Source of the DNA: Bacteroidaceae bacterium
Lineage (GTDB): Bacteria > Bacteroidota > Bacteroidia > Bacteroidales > Bacteroidaceae
Direction: 5' to 3'
NCBI GenBank assembly: GCA_017534815.1
Contig: JAFXVS010000037.1
Coordinates: 1-64,000, forward strand
DNA: 64,000 nucleotides
Shown here: positions 1-10,031 of the stretch, piece by piece
Layout of the letters: every line of letters begins with the position of its first letter
Position numbering within the stretch: position 1 is the first letter of the stretch
Made by a program: the position numbers and the translations under genes
The notes under the pieces: model-generated
The model's input: only the letters and a program-made list of their open reading frames with translations
The model's database searches: none
What the model was told of the DNA's origin: nothing

Positions 1-245
1 CCAGGTTTCTTGGCATTCGTCGGATGTCCCTTTCCGCGCATTTGCTCACCCGAATAGGCGGCAATCACTACATCCTCCACCGTCTGCCCGTTCCGTACGG
101 CCTTCACCGACATGGACATGTTTCCGTAGTAGTCACGTGGATTCACCTCCGGAAAGACATCCGTCACCTGAGCCATCAGGCTGGCACTCCCCATCACGGA
201 GAGTGCCAGCACAGACAGCATTCTTATAATAACACGTCGGATCAT
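1..245 (-). CDS. Secreted protein, 5' part only (gene runs off the window)
   Basis: The first 81 codons are visible. The ATG at 245 overlaps the stop of the giant gene upstream (ATGA), so the two are probably translated together. The protein opens with a signal peptide (MIRRVIIRMLSVLALSVMGS, then an AQ cleavage region). The mature start contains VNPRDYYGNMSMSVKAV, which resembles VNPRDFENSMNVIGQVKL near residue 2715 of the giant protein, so both probably carry the same small extracellular module. It is likely another exported surface protein of the same system. The function and the C-terminus cannot be seen. Confidence 0.75.
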   Translation of the reverse strand, partial: MIRRVIIRMLSVLALSVMGSASLMAQVTDVFPEVNPRDYYGNMSMSVKAVRNGQTVEDVVIAAYSGEQMRGKGHPTNAKKP

Positions 246-3200
246 TTCACCACTTGCTTGCGACCATTCACGATATACACACCCTTGTTCAGACGAGCCT
301 TCTCAGAGGTGACCTTACGACCTTGCAAGTCGTAAATCTCCACACGCTCATCGTCCGACTCTACAATCTCAATCTCCGTCGCACCGCTCAGGTCAATCAC
401 GAACGGATGCTTGGGCGAACCGTAAACGGCGTCAACCTCGTAAGTGACAGACTCGGCAGCGTCAGCCTCCTTGTCGCCCACAGCCACTTTGAACGTGAGC
501 ACAGCGGCATCGTCACCCGGGATGGTCAGATAAGCCACACCCTTCTCGTTTGTCATCGCCGCTGCACGGCATTCACCGTCAGCAAACACACCCAGTTCAG
601 CATTCGTGACAGGCTTGCCCGCTGCCACAATCTTGGCAGCCATGATGGCGTTGCTTGCATAGTTGCGGAAATCTACTGGCGTGAATGCACCGTGGTCAGC
701 AGTCACAAGGTCACCTTCCTCCACTGACAGACCGCGCGCACCAGCCACACTGGCCTTCGGATAACCAAATGTACGCTGCGTTTTCACATTCACCATATAA
801 CCCTTGCCGGGTTCCATCAGCTCGATAGAGCCAGCCCATTCCGTTTCGTCGAAGTAAGCTACACCGCTCTGTGCCTTCAGGATGTCACCGTTCACTGGCT
901 GCATGCCCGTCATCGCGTCGTCCACCGAGGCCACCTGACGGCCATAGTAGCCAACCCAGTTCCAACCTGGGTAAACCGTGATCGGGCAATCTTTAGGACT
1001 TACACGATTGCCGATGATGCGTAATGTGCGGTCGTTCAGCATTCTCACGGCATACATCTGATCATTCGTCAGGTCTGCCGTCAAGCCGCCATTCCACTCA
1101 CCTTCCTCATACATCAGCCAACCGCCGTACTGGCTCTTCACGATGTCCACATCCTCCGCAATGTTCTCGAAGAGGGTTTCCACATCCATCTTATCCTTCG
1201 TCACATTCAGCGACAGCCAGTTCCAGCCCGCCTTCAGTTCCGTCGATTGCTCCACCTTGTCGAGCACGTTGAATACCACTGGCTCATCATACTTGCCAAC
1301 AAGCGCGAGTGCCTCAAACTCGATGGGCTGGTCAGGCTCCACAGCAGGATAGACCGTACCCGTCGATGCGTCGTATGCACGGAACGTCACCTCCTTCTTT
1401 TCATCCCCCTCTCCATTGTCGTAGATGTCCATCGTCACGAAGTAACCGTCATAACGTGGCTTGTACTGCAGATGAGCGACACCACGGCACTCGTCACCGA
1501 TGAATGCCGCCAGCATGTCCTTCTCATCGTTCATGAGCTGTCCATCCAGCTTCACCTGTCCAATCACGTTCATCGAGTTCTCGAAGTCACGTGGGTTCAC
1601 GCTCCAGTCTGGCACCTGACCCTCACTCGTCACGGTCACGTTCAGCGGTGTGGCAATTTCCTGCGAGCCCGTCAGATATACCGTAGTCTCATACGTGCCG
1701 ATCGGCAGACTCTTAGCCACGGTGAAGGTCAGTTCTGTCGAGGTCAGCGGCATCAGCGTACCGCCCTCGGTATTTGTACTCAGCCATGCAGGCATACCGC
1801 TCAAGCTCCACACCTCACTCTCCGAACCACGGTTCTCGATGGTGGCGGTGAAGGTGGCTTCCTCGGCGCCCGTCTTCGTCACATCTACCTCAGACTCCTG
1901 CCACTTCATGTTGTTCTGCTGTACATATACACTCCAAGTGATGGCATTAGCCTTGTTGCCGTTCCTGTCTTTCACATTCTTTGCGGTGAGGTAGATGTTG
2001 CAGCCCTCAATCTTCGAAGCCTGCTCATTCAGGTTCACCTTAATCTGACGCTCACTCGCCACGAAATCAAACTGTACGTTATCCATCTTTGGAGCCTGCT
2101 TCAGTGCAGCGGTGTTCTTCGCACTAAGCGCAGAAGTTTGAGCGCTGACAGCCGTACCCACAGTATTGTAGAACGTCAGCGACAGCGTGGGTTCGTTCTC
2201 CTTGCCTGCCGTCACAGCATCGTCCATCGTGCCCGTCGCCACAATCTGGTTCGTCACGAGATCCACCTCGTTCTGCTCCATCGGATAGTAAGCCACTAGT
2301 CCAGCCTCGTCAGCCTTCACACGTGCGTACATCCTATCTTTGATGACATCAGCCGTGCGGCGACCCTTCCAGATGCGCACCTCATCGATGGCACCCTTCA
2401 GCATTTGGTCGTAATGTGTAGTACCTTCTATCTGACGGCTACCTAACATCAACTTATTGCCACTCAGTATTGGCATGGCCGACGCAGCAATCTGTCTGCA
2501 CTGCATACCATCGATATAGATGCTGGCATTACCATTCGTGCTCTTGAGCACATTCACTGCCACATGGTGCCAGAGTCCGTCGCGCAGATCCTTGTCACCC
2601 ACTGCAGTCGTGGTGCCCATAGCCTCCAACTCCATCTTGCCCTGAGCATTCAGGCGCAGATCCATCTTCTGAGTACCCAGCAGAGAGGCTGCGCCATTCT
2701 GCTGTTCATCAGCCTTGAACCAAGCCTCCACCAGATAGTCCTCAGCACTGGTCGTATTCAGCGAACCGATATTGACAGTCGCAGCCTGCGTGCCGTCAAG
2801 CATTAAAGCATAGTTGGCACCGTTGATCCACCAAGCATTCTCATTCGGCAGCGTGATATGACGGCTGCGAGCCTTGTCTGTGGCCATATTGCCATGACCC
2901 TCGTTCAACTGCCAATAGCCCATCAGTCCACTGGTGAACTGGCTCTTCGTCGTGTACATGTCCGCCTGGGCATCGCTCATCGAACGGACGCCCTTCCAGA
3001 TCGCCAATTCCTGCACCTTCGCCGTTAGGTTGTTGCCACCCACGCTGATGATGCCATTGCCCTCGTATGTCTTCGTGACCACACTGCTGAGCAGCGCCAC
3101 CGTCGAAGCATCCTGTGCATAGCCTGCACTCACCGTTGGGGTGGAGCCATCAGCTTCGCCAGCCTCATAGCTCACGTTCAAGTAAATCCATTTATCAGCA

Positions 3201-6200
3201 GGAATTGACTGTTGCGAAGTCGCCTTCTGACCTGCCACGCTGACGGCCAGCTTGCCGTCCTCGATGGCAACGGTGAAGTTATTGTCGGCAGTACCATGCG
3301 TCAACAGTGTACCATCCGTCTGATAGTTCACCCACATGTTTGCCGAGAACGACTTGCCGCTCAAATCCATTGGAGCCTCTGTCTTGGCTGCGTTCATTCC
3401 TGTCAGGCTCAGTGCCACATCATGCGCCACCTCGCTCTCGTTCAGCACGCCCACTATGTCGAAATTATTAGGCTTCGACAAGATGCCGCCTTGAATATCC
3501 TCATTGAAGGTGATAAGCAGGTCATCACCACCTGTCAGAATGCCACTGGCAGGACTCGGCGTGGCAATGAGTTGTGGACGATTCATGTCGCGCACAATCT
3601 CAATCTCCTCGCTCTCGTTGTTCACTTCCACCCCACCTTGCATGCAGATGGTTACGGCACGGAATACATACGTTTTGTCCGTAAAGTCATCTCCGCGCAG
3701 GTCAATGGTGTAGTTTAATTTATCGGTTCCCGTCAAAGCTGGCAACAATAACAGGTTTTCGTCCTTCGCCACAACCTTCTCATCTTTCCGGTACTCTTGC
3801 AATGTATGGAAGTCGGCATCGTATTCGCCCTTGTACTCCAGGCGCACACCTGCCAGCGAAGCCATCGAATAGTTATAGCCGCTGATGCTTAGCGTCTGCA
3901 TGGTTTCCGTTTCTGTATTCACCACCGAATGTGTTGAAGCCAGATGGATGTCAGAACATGTAGGTTGGAAATACACCGAGATGGTAGTTGTGTCGGCTAT
4001 CTCGGGATAGACACCTGTATTGTTTGGCTGACATTGCGACGAGATACGTATTTTGATATTCTCATAAGTCAGCACGTCGGGATCCGACTGCTCCACCGTG
4101 AAGGTCTTCAGCATCGGATCACCAGCCTTCACCATGATGGCGCGACCCGTCGTGATGTTTAGACCATCCATCTTCACCACCAGACCGTGAGGATTTGAGC
4201 TGGGCACCACATTCAGGTTATACATGCCATCCTCCGAGGTGTCAGAGTTGTTGCGGATATACACTTGGAAGGTGCCTACACCGCCCGCTGGCACACCTGT
4301 GATGAGCTGTGTCTTTGCTTCAATCTCAGGCTTCTCTATCTGTGTCGTCTTCGCTCCAATCACCGTACCCGGCTTGTAGTATTTCGTCACCACCTTGTCT
4401 TCGTAAGGACAACTTGTCGCACCACCTTGCGTCACAAAGATGGGACCATAGTTGTCTGGAGCATTAAAGACGTCAATCGATAGGTAATCGTCATCGCCGT
4501 TCTCTGCCAACGTGAAGCTGAAACCGCTGGTGAACTCATCGGTGTTCACGTATGTGGTCGTTCCTGACTCATGTGTATTCCCCGACATAGTGAAACTTGT
4601 TCCGTTCCCGTTCAGTTCCGTCGAGAACTGGCTACAATAGGCAATCTTTATCTCCTCCGTAAACTCAAAAGAATGGGCATCCGTGTCACTCGTCGAAGTT
4701 GTCTGGGTGTACGAACCACTGCCATCTATCGAAAAGTTGTCAATCAGATACTTGTCAGGCTGCTTCATGGCATCGACTTTCGCACGCTCATTTGCCGCCA
4801 ACTCATTCTTCCAACCCTTAATCTGCTCATTATAGAACTGCACCATATCCTGATAAACCTTTCCAGGTTCTTGCCAATCATCAGGCAGAATAATCCAATA
4901 TGAAGGACCGCGGAAAATACCATCATCATCACAACCCTTGGAGATATCAATGGCTTTAGTACCCCAAACATCCTTGTCGTGGTTGTTCGAGCCGAAACGC
5001 TCGTCTTCAGAATCAAGTGTCGTCACATAAATAGGATCTTCACCCGATGCGGGACGAGCGACATTGGTGGGGTCGAGCACCGTATGAAGCAAGCTATCAC
5101 GCAATCCCTCATACTCAGGAATAACACGGTTTTCAATCTGATATTGAGAGAAAACAAAGACGGTCTTGAACTCCTCACCTATCGAAATACCATCTTCCAT
5201 GCCTAACTCATACTGCCCCGTCACCTCATTCTTCTTCACCTTCACAATATGACAAGTACCAAAGAGGGTGTTCTTCGACACACCGTAAAAGCGGTCAGCA
5301 GGAGCACCTACCCATTCAGGATCATCGCTTGTCGAGATGTCTTCCGTTATGGTTGTCGCATGAGTCCAAGAGTTGTTGGTACCCACGGAATTGATAAACT
5401 CCGTTCCCAAACCTGTAGTCTGGCTTGTATTGGTTTCGGTCACAACAGCCACACCCACACCGTTGACCACCTTCAGTTTTGCAGCAGTGGTGGTCGTAGC
5501 CGTTTCCGCTCCTTCGATAGAGCAGACAACGTTCAGCGTACCTTCTTCGGTGAAGGTATGACCCTTCGAGAAGGTGGCGCTCGAATTGCTGCCTGGAGGG
5601 TCGCGCAACACCATAATCACCTCATCAGGTGCTTGCGTTGTAAAGTTGGTTCCTGTAGAGATAGAACCCAGTACAACAGCCTTGAACGTTTCATTGCCCT
5701 CCCAAGGCACCATCGTGCCGTTATCGTCTAAGGCAATGGAGATGCCGCGTGTATATGGAGCCTGGATATTAGGAAGACCAGCCTGGAACTGATACGTCAG
5801 CTTGCCCTCGTCATCCAAATCAAATTCCTTCTCGTTGCTTTCTACGATAGAGCCGTCGGCAGTGCTGACAGCTACCCCCGTGGCATACTGGTTTTCTATC
5901 TTCACCGTCTTGCCAGATAGAGGAACTCTGTCAACCACCCATTGGGTCGAATTAGTGCCACCGTCCTTGTTCACATAGCGCTCATAAGCGTGTAACTTAT
6001 AAGTATATTTACCCATCTCCTGATAGACAGGATAGTCGAATGTATAACTTACCTTACCCTCCTCATCAACGGCATAGAGCGGAACGTCAACCTCGTTGCC
6101 GTCCAATCCACTCACTTTGATGCTCTGCTCGCCGAATGCGCCGTTGGCATGTTCTGTCAGGTCGATGATGCTCTGGCTCTTGTATTCAATCTTGGCACTT

Positions 6201-9200
6201 GCCACATATTTAAACACAGAGTCTACACTCAGCGAGTCGGTCACCTTGCTGTTCGGATCGGTGGCATCGATATCAGGCAGACTGCTGAAAGTGTAGTCTT
6301 CCTCGGCAGAAGGAATCACGATGCTTTCTATTGTATAGCGCAGCGGCAGCAGTTCAGCCGCCCATTCACCCGTTTTGGGGTCAGTCAGGATAGTCACCTT
6401 GTTCTTGCCAGCAGCCACATAGGCTGTGCTGTTCACTCTCGCTGTCGAGGGGTTGAAATCGCGCTGCTCATCGCTCTCGTTGTAGCTCACGGCGGAGCCA
6501 ATAGTTGTCTTTTTGGCATTGATGAAGCTTTGGTCGGAGTTAGCATAAGTCAGTGTCAGGCGAGCCTGTCCGATGTTGGCCTTGCTCAATCCTAAGCCCA
6601 ACAGCTTCTCTGTCTCAATGTCGCCACCAACCACTCGGCCAGCAACGGTGACGCGGGTATTGTCGTAGAAGCCCAGATTTGTTACTTCGCTCTCAAAGGT
6701 GAAGCGAGTGCCTACACCATTAGGATCTTTAGGATAGCGACCGTTATCTACAAATGTGTGACCCTGCTTCTTCACCTGAATGAAATGGTCACCGATAGGT
6801 ACGCTCACGGTGAACTCACCCTTCGAATCGGTCTTGATGGCTTCGCCGTCCTTTGATGCCAAAGTGCCATCCACATAAATCATCGCATCCTTCACTGGAA
6901 TAGTGGTGCCATCGAAATAGACAACGCCACTGGCTGGGAACGAGCTGACATCCTCGAAGTCCACGCTGTTGTGGGTCAGCGCCTCGGTATTGACGAAACG
7001 TGTCTGGTACTTAGGCGAGAACTCATGTACGCCGAGTGTCGGACGCACCAAGTAGCTGGTACCTTCACCCATGAATGGCACACCACGAATCACGTAGTTA
7101 CCTTCTCCGTCGGTCTTGCCGTAAAGACGTAGCTGCTCATCTTCAGGGATAATCGGTGAGAACGTAGTGTTAGGTTGTTTGCGACCGTGGTTCTCATTGG
7201 CTACACCCGATGTCTTCGAATAGTCATAGGCAAAAGGCAGACCCATCACACCCTCATCCATTGGCCAGTAGAGTTTCAAGCCAGACTCTGTGCCGATGAG
7301 CAGGCGGTCGTAGTTGCCTAGCACATCGTCATCGGTCAGTGCCTTCGACCATAGACGGATGTCGTCCAAATAGCCCACAAAGCTATGGTCGGTGGTGAAG
7401 GCACGGTCGCCACCGAAAACAACCTCGTTGCCACTCCATGCAATGGTTGCTTCCGCTGTGAGGGTCGTACTGGTCATCTCTTTCTTTACATCGATGGTGC
7501 GCACAGTCCATTCGGTGCCACCATTGTTCGACACACAGACCTGGGTGAACGAATCGTTCTGTAAGGTCATGCCTGTGGCCTTCGCCTCACCGTCACCAAC
7601 CTTCAAATAAATTTCGCTCTTGTCTGCCTCGGTAGCAGGCTTCAGCATCACAGCGAAGTCGCCGCCACCGTCGATGAGCATGGAGCCGTCCGCAGTCACG
7701 GTCTCAGGACGAACATACAGCTGGAAGGTGAAGGGCTTGCCTTGGAAGATCGAACGACCACCACTTCCCGATGGTGCCCACTTGATACCGCCCTTCGGAT
7801 TCACACGCATGGAATAGAACTGATTGACGGCATCGCCTTCCTCATTGTTCTTCGACAGCAGCACGCGGGCATCAGGCACAGCTGTGCCAGTGCCGTAAGT
7901 GATGCGGCCGCTGATGGTGCCCCGGCTCTGACAGAAACCATCGGCTTCCTTGCCACTCATATCTTCGTATGCAGTCTCGTTTGTGTCGGCATCAAGGAAC
8001 TTGCCCTGTGCCACTACACGATACTGGTAGAACTGACCGGGCTGTGCCGTGTTGTCTTCAAAATAGTAACTTGCTTCCGTACCCGACACTACGTGTACCT
8101 GCTGGTAGTCTTCATCATTCTCGGAACCTAATAGGCGGCGGAAGACGATGTAGCGGGTGGCTTCGGTACCCACCTGCTTCACATCCCACTGCAACTTCAC
8201 CACGTTGGAGTACGTGCCTCGGTTGGCAGTCATGTTCAGTATCTCCGTATGACCAGAAAGCGTCGTTGGACCTATCACGTCGGAATACCACACGTCGCCC
8301 ATGGCTTCCACACTGATGACATAGAGGTAGAGTGTCATGTTATTGGCCAGCGAATTGTCTTCGCAGGTGGTGGTATTGCCCTGTGCCGCAGCCGTTACCG
8401 TCTTGATGGGGTCACTGCCCAATTCGGCCAACACCTTCTCCTTGTCATAAGTACCATCAGCCTTCTTCAAGCTTCGTTTATTGAGACAACGCCACACTTT
8501 GAACGTCAGTTGCGAACCATCGCTCGGCGTGTCGTGGGTCCAACTCAGCACCACACTGTTCTCTTGAGGAGTGGGAGTCAAATCAGTAAAATTGAAGGCT
8601 CGTTCCAATTTAACGACTTTGCTTGCCATCAAGTCGCTGGCCACCGTGGTGCTGATGAAGTTGCTGGGCACAAACACCACCTCATAAATATAATCGGTGT
8701 CGTATTCAGGGCTTTCGTCGAGGTATTGCCGTTTAGCATATTCGAGTCCCTCACAGATAGCGACACGGTTTTCCGGCGCAAGACCTTCCTTGCGGCGATA
8801 AATCGTCCACGTACCATTCTTATCTTTATTGTCTTCTTCGACCTCCCATCTCAACCGAATGGTTTTGTCCCATAGTTCGCCTGTAGCAGTCAGTTCCTTA
8901 GGTGATGAGAAGCCTGTTACTGTCTTTGAAGAGAAGTTCTTATAGATGACAGGTGTCCAATACCAGCCACCTATAGAATACTGAGAATTGCGCTTCAATC
9001 CAAATTGAGAATAGATGACTTTATCATTTATGTTCGAACCGACAGGAATGTCAAGTGTCATCTGTGAGTAACTCGAACCGTAGGTCTGGGATTTCAACGA
9101 ACCTGAACCATTTCGCCACGTGGTCTGTTGAGAGTCATAGAAACTGGCCACCGTGGAGTAATTGCTCTTGCTATTCAGATTGCCCGAATAAGTCACATAA

Positions 9201-9817
9201 CCATCGCTCTTGCGAGTGAAGGAACCCAGAGCGGCAAAGGGGTCAGGAGTTGGATCCGAATATGCCGTCCTTGTTATCCAACCTTTGTTATCTTGGTCGT
9301 TCGTCCACGAACCTCTGACTGCGAACGAATGCGTTTTGCCTACTTCAACATTACTGAAGAAAACATAGTATTCCACATAATAACGGTCACTGCTTCCATA
9401 CGGATTATGGGAGCAGACATAAATGCCTTTTTCGCCATTATACCATTTACAATGAAAGCCATCAATGCCACGCCAACTATTAGGTACACTTGAGTCGCCA
9501 TACGCCCTCATTTCATACCTAAAGTCGTCATCATTCGTAATGAAAGTACCGTCAACATACAATTCCGGATTACAGTTGTTGAAATAAGAATTGTATCCAT
9601 TCTCATCACGAATCATCACCAAAAAGATCAAATAAGGCTCTTCTGGAGTGATCGTTCCTTTAGATACTGTTACTTTCAAATCATTGGCTGATGCCTTTGG
9701 CACGCACAATGTCAGCAGGCAAAGCACCAAGGAGAGCGTCTTTGCCCAACGAAACATTGGCACCGAATTCCCTATGGGGACACGGCACCAATGAAACAAG
9801 TGTTTCTTTGTTTCCAT
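242..9817 (-). CDS. Giant secreted multidomain surface protein (FN3-like, LamG, CpD-like, T9SS-like tail), 3191 aa
   Basis: It starts with a signal peptide whose hydrophobic core is AKTLSLVLCLLTLCVPKASA; an internal ATG at 9757 (MFRWAKTL) would give a more typical signal length. By eye there are FN3-like repeats at about residues 305-625, carboxypeptidase-regulatory-like folds near 632 and 960, and three LamG/concanavalin-like domains (about 690-855, 2148-2300 and 2337-2510). Each LamG domain ends in an LxxYW/YYPM-like strand. An NPRDF module lies near 2715, and two repeats beginning GWNW (about 2862 and 2948) follow. The last 40 residues (VEIYDLQGRKV...GVYIVNGRK) look like a type IX secretion sorting tail, so surface display or release is inferred. 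LamG and FN3 domains suggest binding to glycans or proteins. No catalytic domain was recognised. The ligand is unknown. Confidence 0.85.
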   Translation of the reverse strand: METKKHLFHWCRVPIGNSVPMFRWAKTLSLVLCLLTLCVPKASANDLKVTVSKGTITPEEPYLIFLVMIRDENGYNSYFNNCNPELYVDGTFITNDDDFRYEMRAYGDSSVPNSWRGIDGFHCKWYNGEKGIYVCSHNPYGSSDRYYVEYYVFFSNVEVGKTHSFAVRGSWTNDQDNKGWITRTAYSDPTPDPFAALGSFTRKSDGYVTYSGNLNSKSNYSTVASFYDSQQTTWRNGSGSLKSQTYGSSYSQMTLDIPVGSNINDKVIYSQFGLKRNSQYSIGGWYWTPVIYKNFSSKTVTGFSSPKELTATGELWDKTIRLRWEVEEDNKDKNGTWTIYRRKEGLAPENRVAICEGLEYAKRQYLDESPEYDTDYIYEVVFVPSNFISTTVASDLMASKVVKLERAFNFTDLTPTPQENSVVLSWTHDTPSDGSQLTFKVWRCLNKRSLKKADGTYDKEKVLAELGSDPIKTVTAAAQGNTTTCEDNSLANNMTLYLYVISVEAMGDVWYSDVIGPTTLSGHTEILNMTANRGTYSNVVKLQWDVKQVGTEATRYIVFRRLLGSENDEDYQQVHVVSGTEASYYFEDNTAQPGQFYQYRVVAQGKFLDADTNETAYEDMSGKEADGFCQSRGTISGRITYGTGTAVPDARVLLSKNNEEGDAVNQFYSMRVNPKGGIKWAPSGSGGRSIFQGKPFTFQLYVRPETVTADGSMLIDGGGDFAVMLKPATEADKSEIYLKVGDGEAKATGMTLQNDSFTQVCVSNNGGTEWTVRTIDVKKEMTSTTLTAEATIAWSGNEVVFGGDRAFTTDHSFVGYLDDIRLWSKALTDDDVLGNYDRLLIGTESGLKLYWPMDEGVMGLPFAYDYSKTSGVANENHGRKQPNTTFSPIIPEDEQLRLYGKTDGEGNYVIRGVPFMGEGTSYLVRPTLGVHEFSPKYQTRFVNTEALTHNSVDFEDVSSFPASGVVYFDGTTIPVKDAMIYVDGTLASKDGEAIKTDSKGEFTVSVPIGDHFIQVKKQGHTFVDNGRYPKDPNGVGTRFTFESEVTNLGFYDNTRVTVAGRVVGGDIETEKLLGLGLSKANIGQARLTLTYANSDQSFINAKKTTIGSAVSYNESDEQRDFNPSTARVNSTAYVAAGKNKVTILTDPKTGEWAAELLPLRYTIESIVIPSAEEDYTFSSLPDIDATDPNSKVTDSLSVDSVFKYVASAKIEYKSQSIIDLTEHANGAFGEQSIKVSGLDGNEVDVPLYAVDEEGKVSYTFDYPVYQEMGKYTYKLHAYERYVNKDGGTNSTQWVVDRVPLSGKTVKIENQYATGVAVSTADGSIVESNEKEFDLDDEGKLTYQFQAGLPNIQAPYTRGISIALDDNGTMVPWEGNETFKAVVLGSISTGTNFTTQAPDEVIMVLRDPPGSNSSATFSKGHTFTEEGTLNVVCSIEGAETATTTTAAKLKVVNGVGVAVVTETNTSQTTGLGTEFINSVGTNNSWTHATTITEDISTSDDPEWVGAPADRFYGVSKNTLFGTCHIVKVKKNEVTGQYELGMEDGISIGEEFKTVFVFSQYQIENRVIPEYEGLRDSLLHTVLDPTNVARPASGEDPIYVTTLDSEDERFGSNNHDKDVWGTKAIDISKGCDDDGIFRGPSYWIILPDDWQEPGKVYQDMVQFYNEQIKGWKNELAANERAKVDAMKQPDKYLIDNFSIDGSGSYTQTTSTSDTDAHSFEFTEEIKIAYCSQFSTELNGNGTSFTMSGNTHESGTTTYVNTDEFTSGFSFTLAENGDDDYLSIDVFNAPDNYGPIFVTQGGATSCPYEDKVVTKYYKPGTVIGAKTTQIEKPEIEAKTQLITGVPAGGVGTFQVYIRNNSDTSEDGMYNLNVVPSSNPHGLVVKMDGLNITTGRAIMVKAGDPMLKTFTVEQSDPDVLTYENIKIRISSQCQPNNTGVYPEIADTTTISVYFQPTCSDIHLASTHSVVNTETETMQTLSISGYNYSMASLAGVRLEYKGEYDADFHTLQEYRKDEKVVAKDENLLLLPALTGTDKLNYTIDLRGDDFTDKTYVFRAVTICMQGGVEVNNESEEIEIVRDMNRPQLIATPSPASGILTGGDDLLITFNEDIQGGILSKPNNFDIVGVLNESEVAHDVALSLTGMNAAKTEAPMDLSGKSFSANMWVNYQTDGTLLTHGTADNNFTVAIEDGKLAVSVAGQKATSQQSIPADKWIYLNVSYEAGEADGSTPTVSAGYAQDASTVALLSSVVTKTYEGNGIISVGGNNLTAKVQELAIWKGVRSMSDAQADMYTTKSQFTSGLMGYWQLNEGHGNMATDKARSRHITLPNENAWWINGANYALMLDGTQAATVNIGSLNTTSAEDYLVEAWFKADEQQNGAASLLGTQKMDLRLNAQGKMELEAMGTTTAVGDKDLRDGLWHHVAVNVLKSTNGNASIYIDGMQCRQIAASAMPILSGNKLMLGSRQIEGTTHYDQMLKGAIDEVRIWKGRRTADVIKDRMYARVKADEAGLVAYYPMEQNEVDLVTNQIVATGTMDDAVTAGKENEPTLSLTFYNTVGTAVSAQTSALSAKNTAALKQAPKMDNVQFDFVASERQIKVNLNEQASKIEGCNIYLTAKNVKDRNGNKANAITWSVYVQQNNMKWQESEVDVTKTGAEEATFTATIENRGSESEVWSLSGMPAWLSTNTEGGTLMPLTSTELTFTVAKSLPIGTYETTVYLTGSQEIATPLNVTVTSEGQVPDWSVNPRDFENSMNVIGQVKLDGQLMNDEKDMLAAFIGDECRGVAHLQYKPRYDGYFVTMDIYDNGEGDEKKEVTFRAYDASTGTVYPAVEPDQPIEFEALALVGKYDEPVVFNVLDKVEQSTELKAGWNWLSLNVTKDKMDVETLFENIAEDVDIVKSQYGGWLMYEEGEWNGGLTADLTNDQMYAVRMLNDRTLRIIGNRVSPKDCPITVYPGWNWVGYYGRQVASVDDAMTGMQPVNGDILKAQSGVAYFDETEWAGSIELMEPGKGYMVNVKTQRTFGYPKASVAGARGLSVEEGDLVTADHGAFTPVDFRNYASNAIMAAKIVAAGKPVTNAELGVFADGECRAAAMTNEKGVAYLTIPGDDAAVLTFKVAVGDKEADAAESVTYEVDAVYGSPKHPFVIDLSGATEIEIVESDDERVEIYDLQGRKVTSEKARLNKGVYIVNGRKQVVK

Positions 9818-9888
9818 AAATCTTTGTAAAATTTGTAATTATATTAAGTAGTAAATAGTGTCGTTTAGTAGTCTGCTCGAACGTCGTA

Positions 9889-9896
9889 CAAAGGTA
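9889..9896 (-). promoter_or_regulatory. Bacteroidetes -7 box (TACCTTTG) for the giant gene
   Basis: On the minus strand TACCTTTG fits the TAnnTTTG consensus. It implies a leader of about 65 nt before the ATG at 9817. No good -33 TTTG was seen, so this is moderate evidence. The rest of the 214-bp gap (9818-10031) shows nothing else recognisable. Confidence 0.55.
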
Positions 9897-10031
9897 CGAA
9901 GATTTTGGAAATGGAACATGTAACATGACTTGGGTTGTTGTAACAAAACGCGCAAAATGTTACAACAACAAAACAAAATGCGACCCAAACGGAAACATTT
10001 CGGACAACAGCGAAGGAAATTTTTGAGGAGA

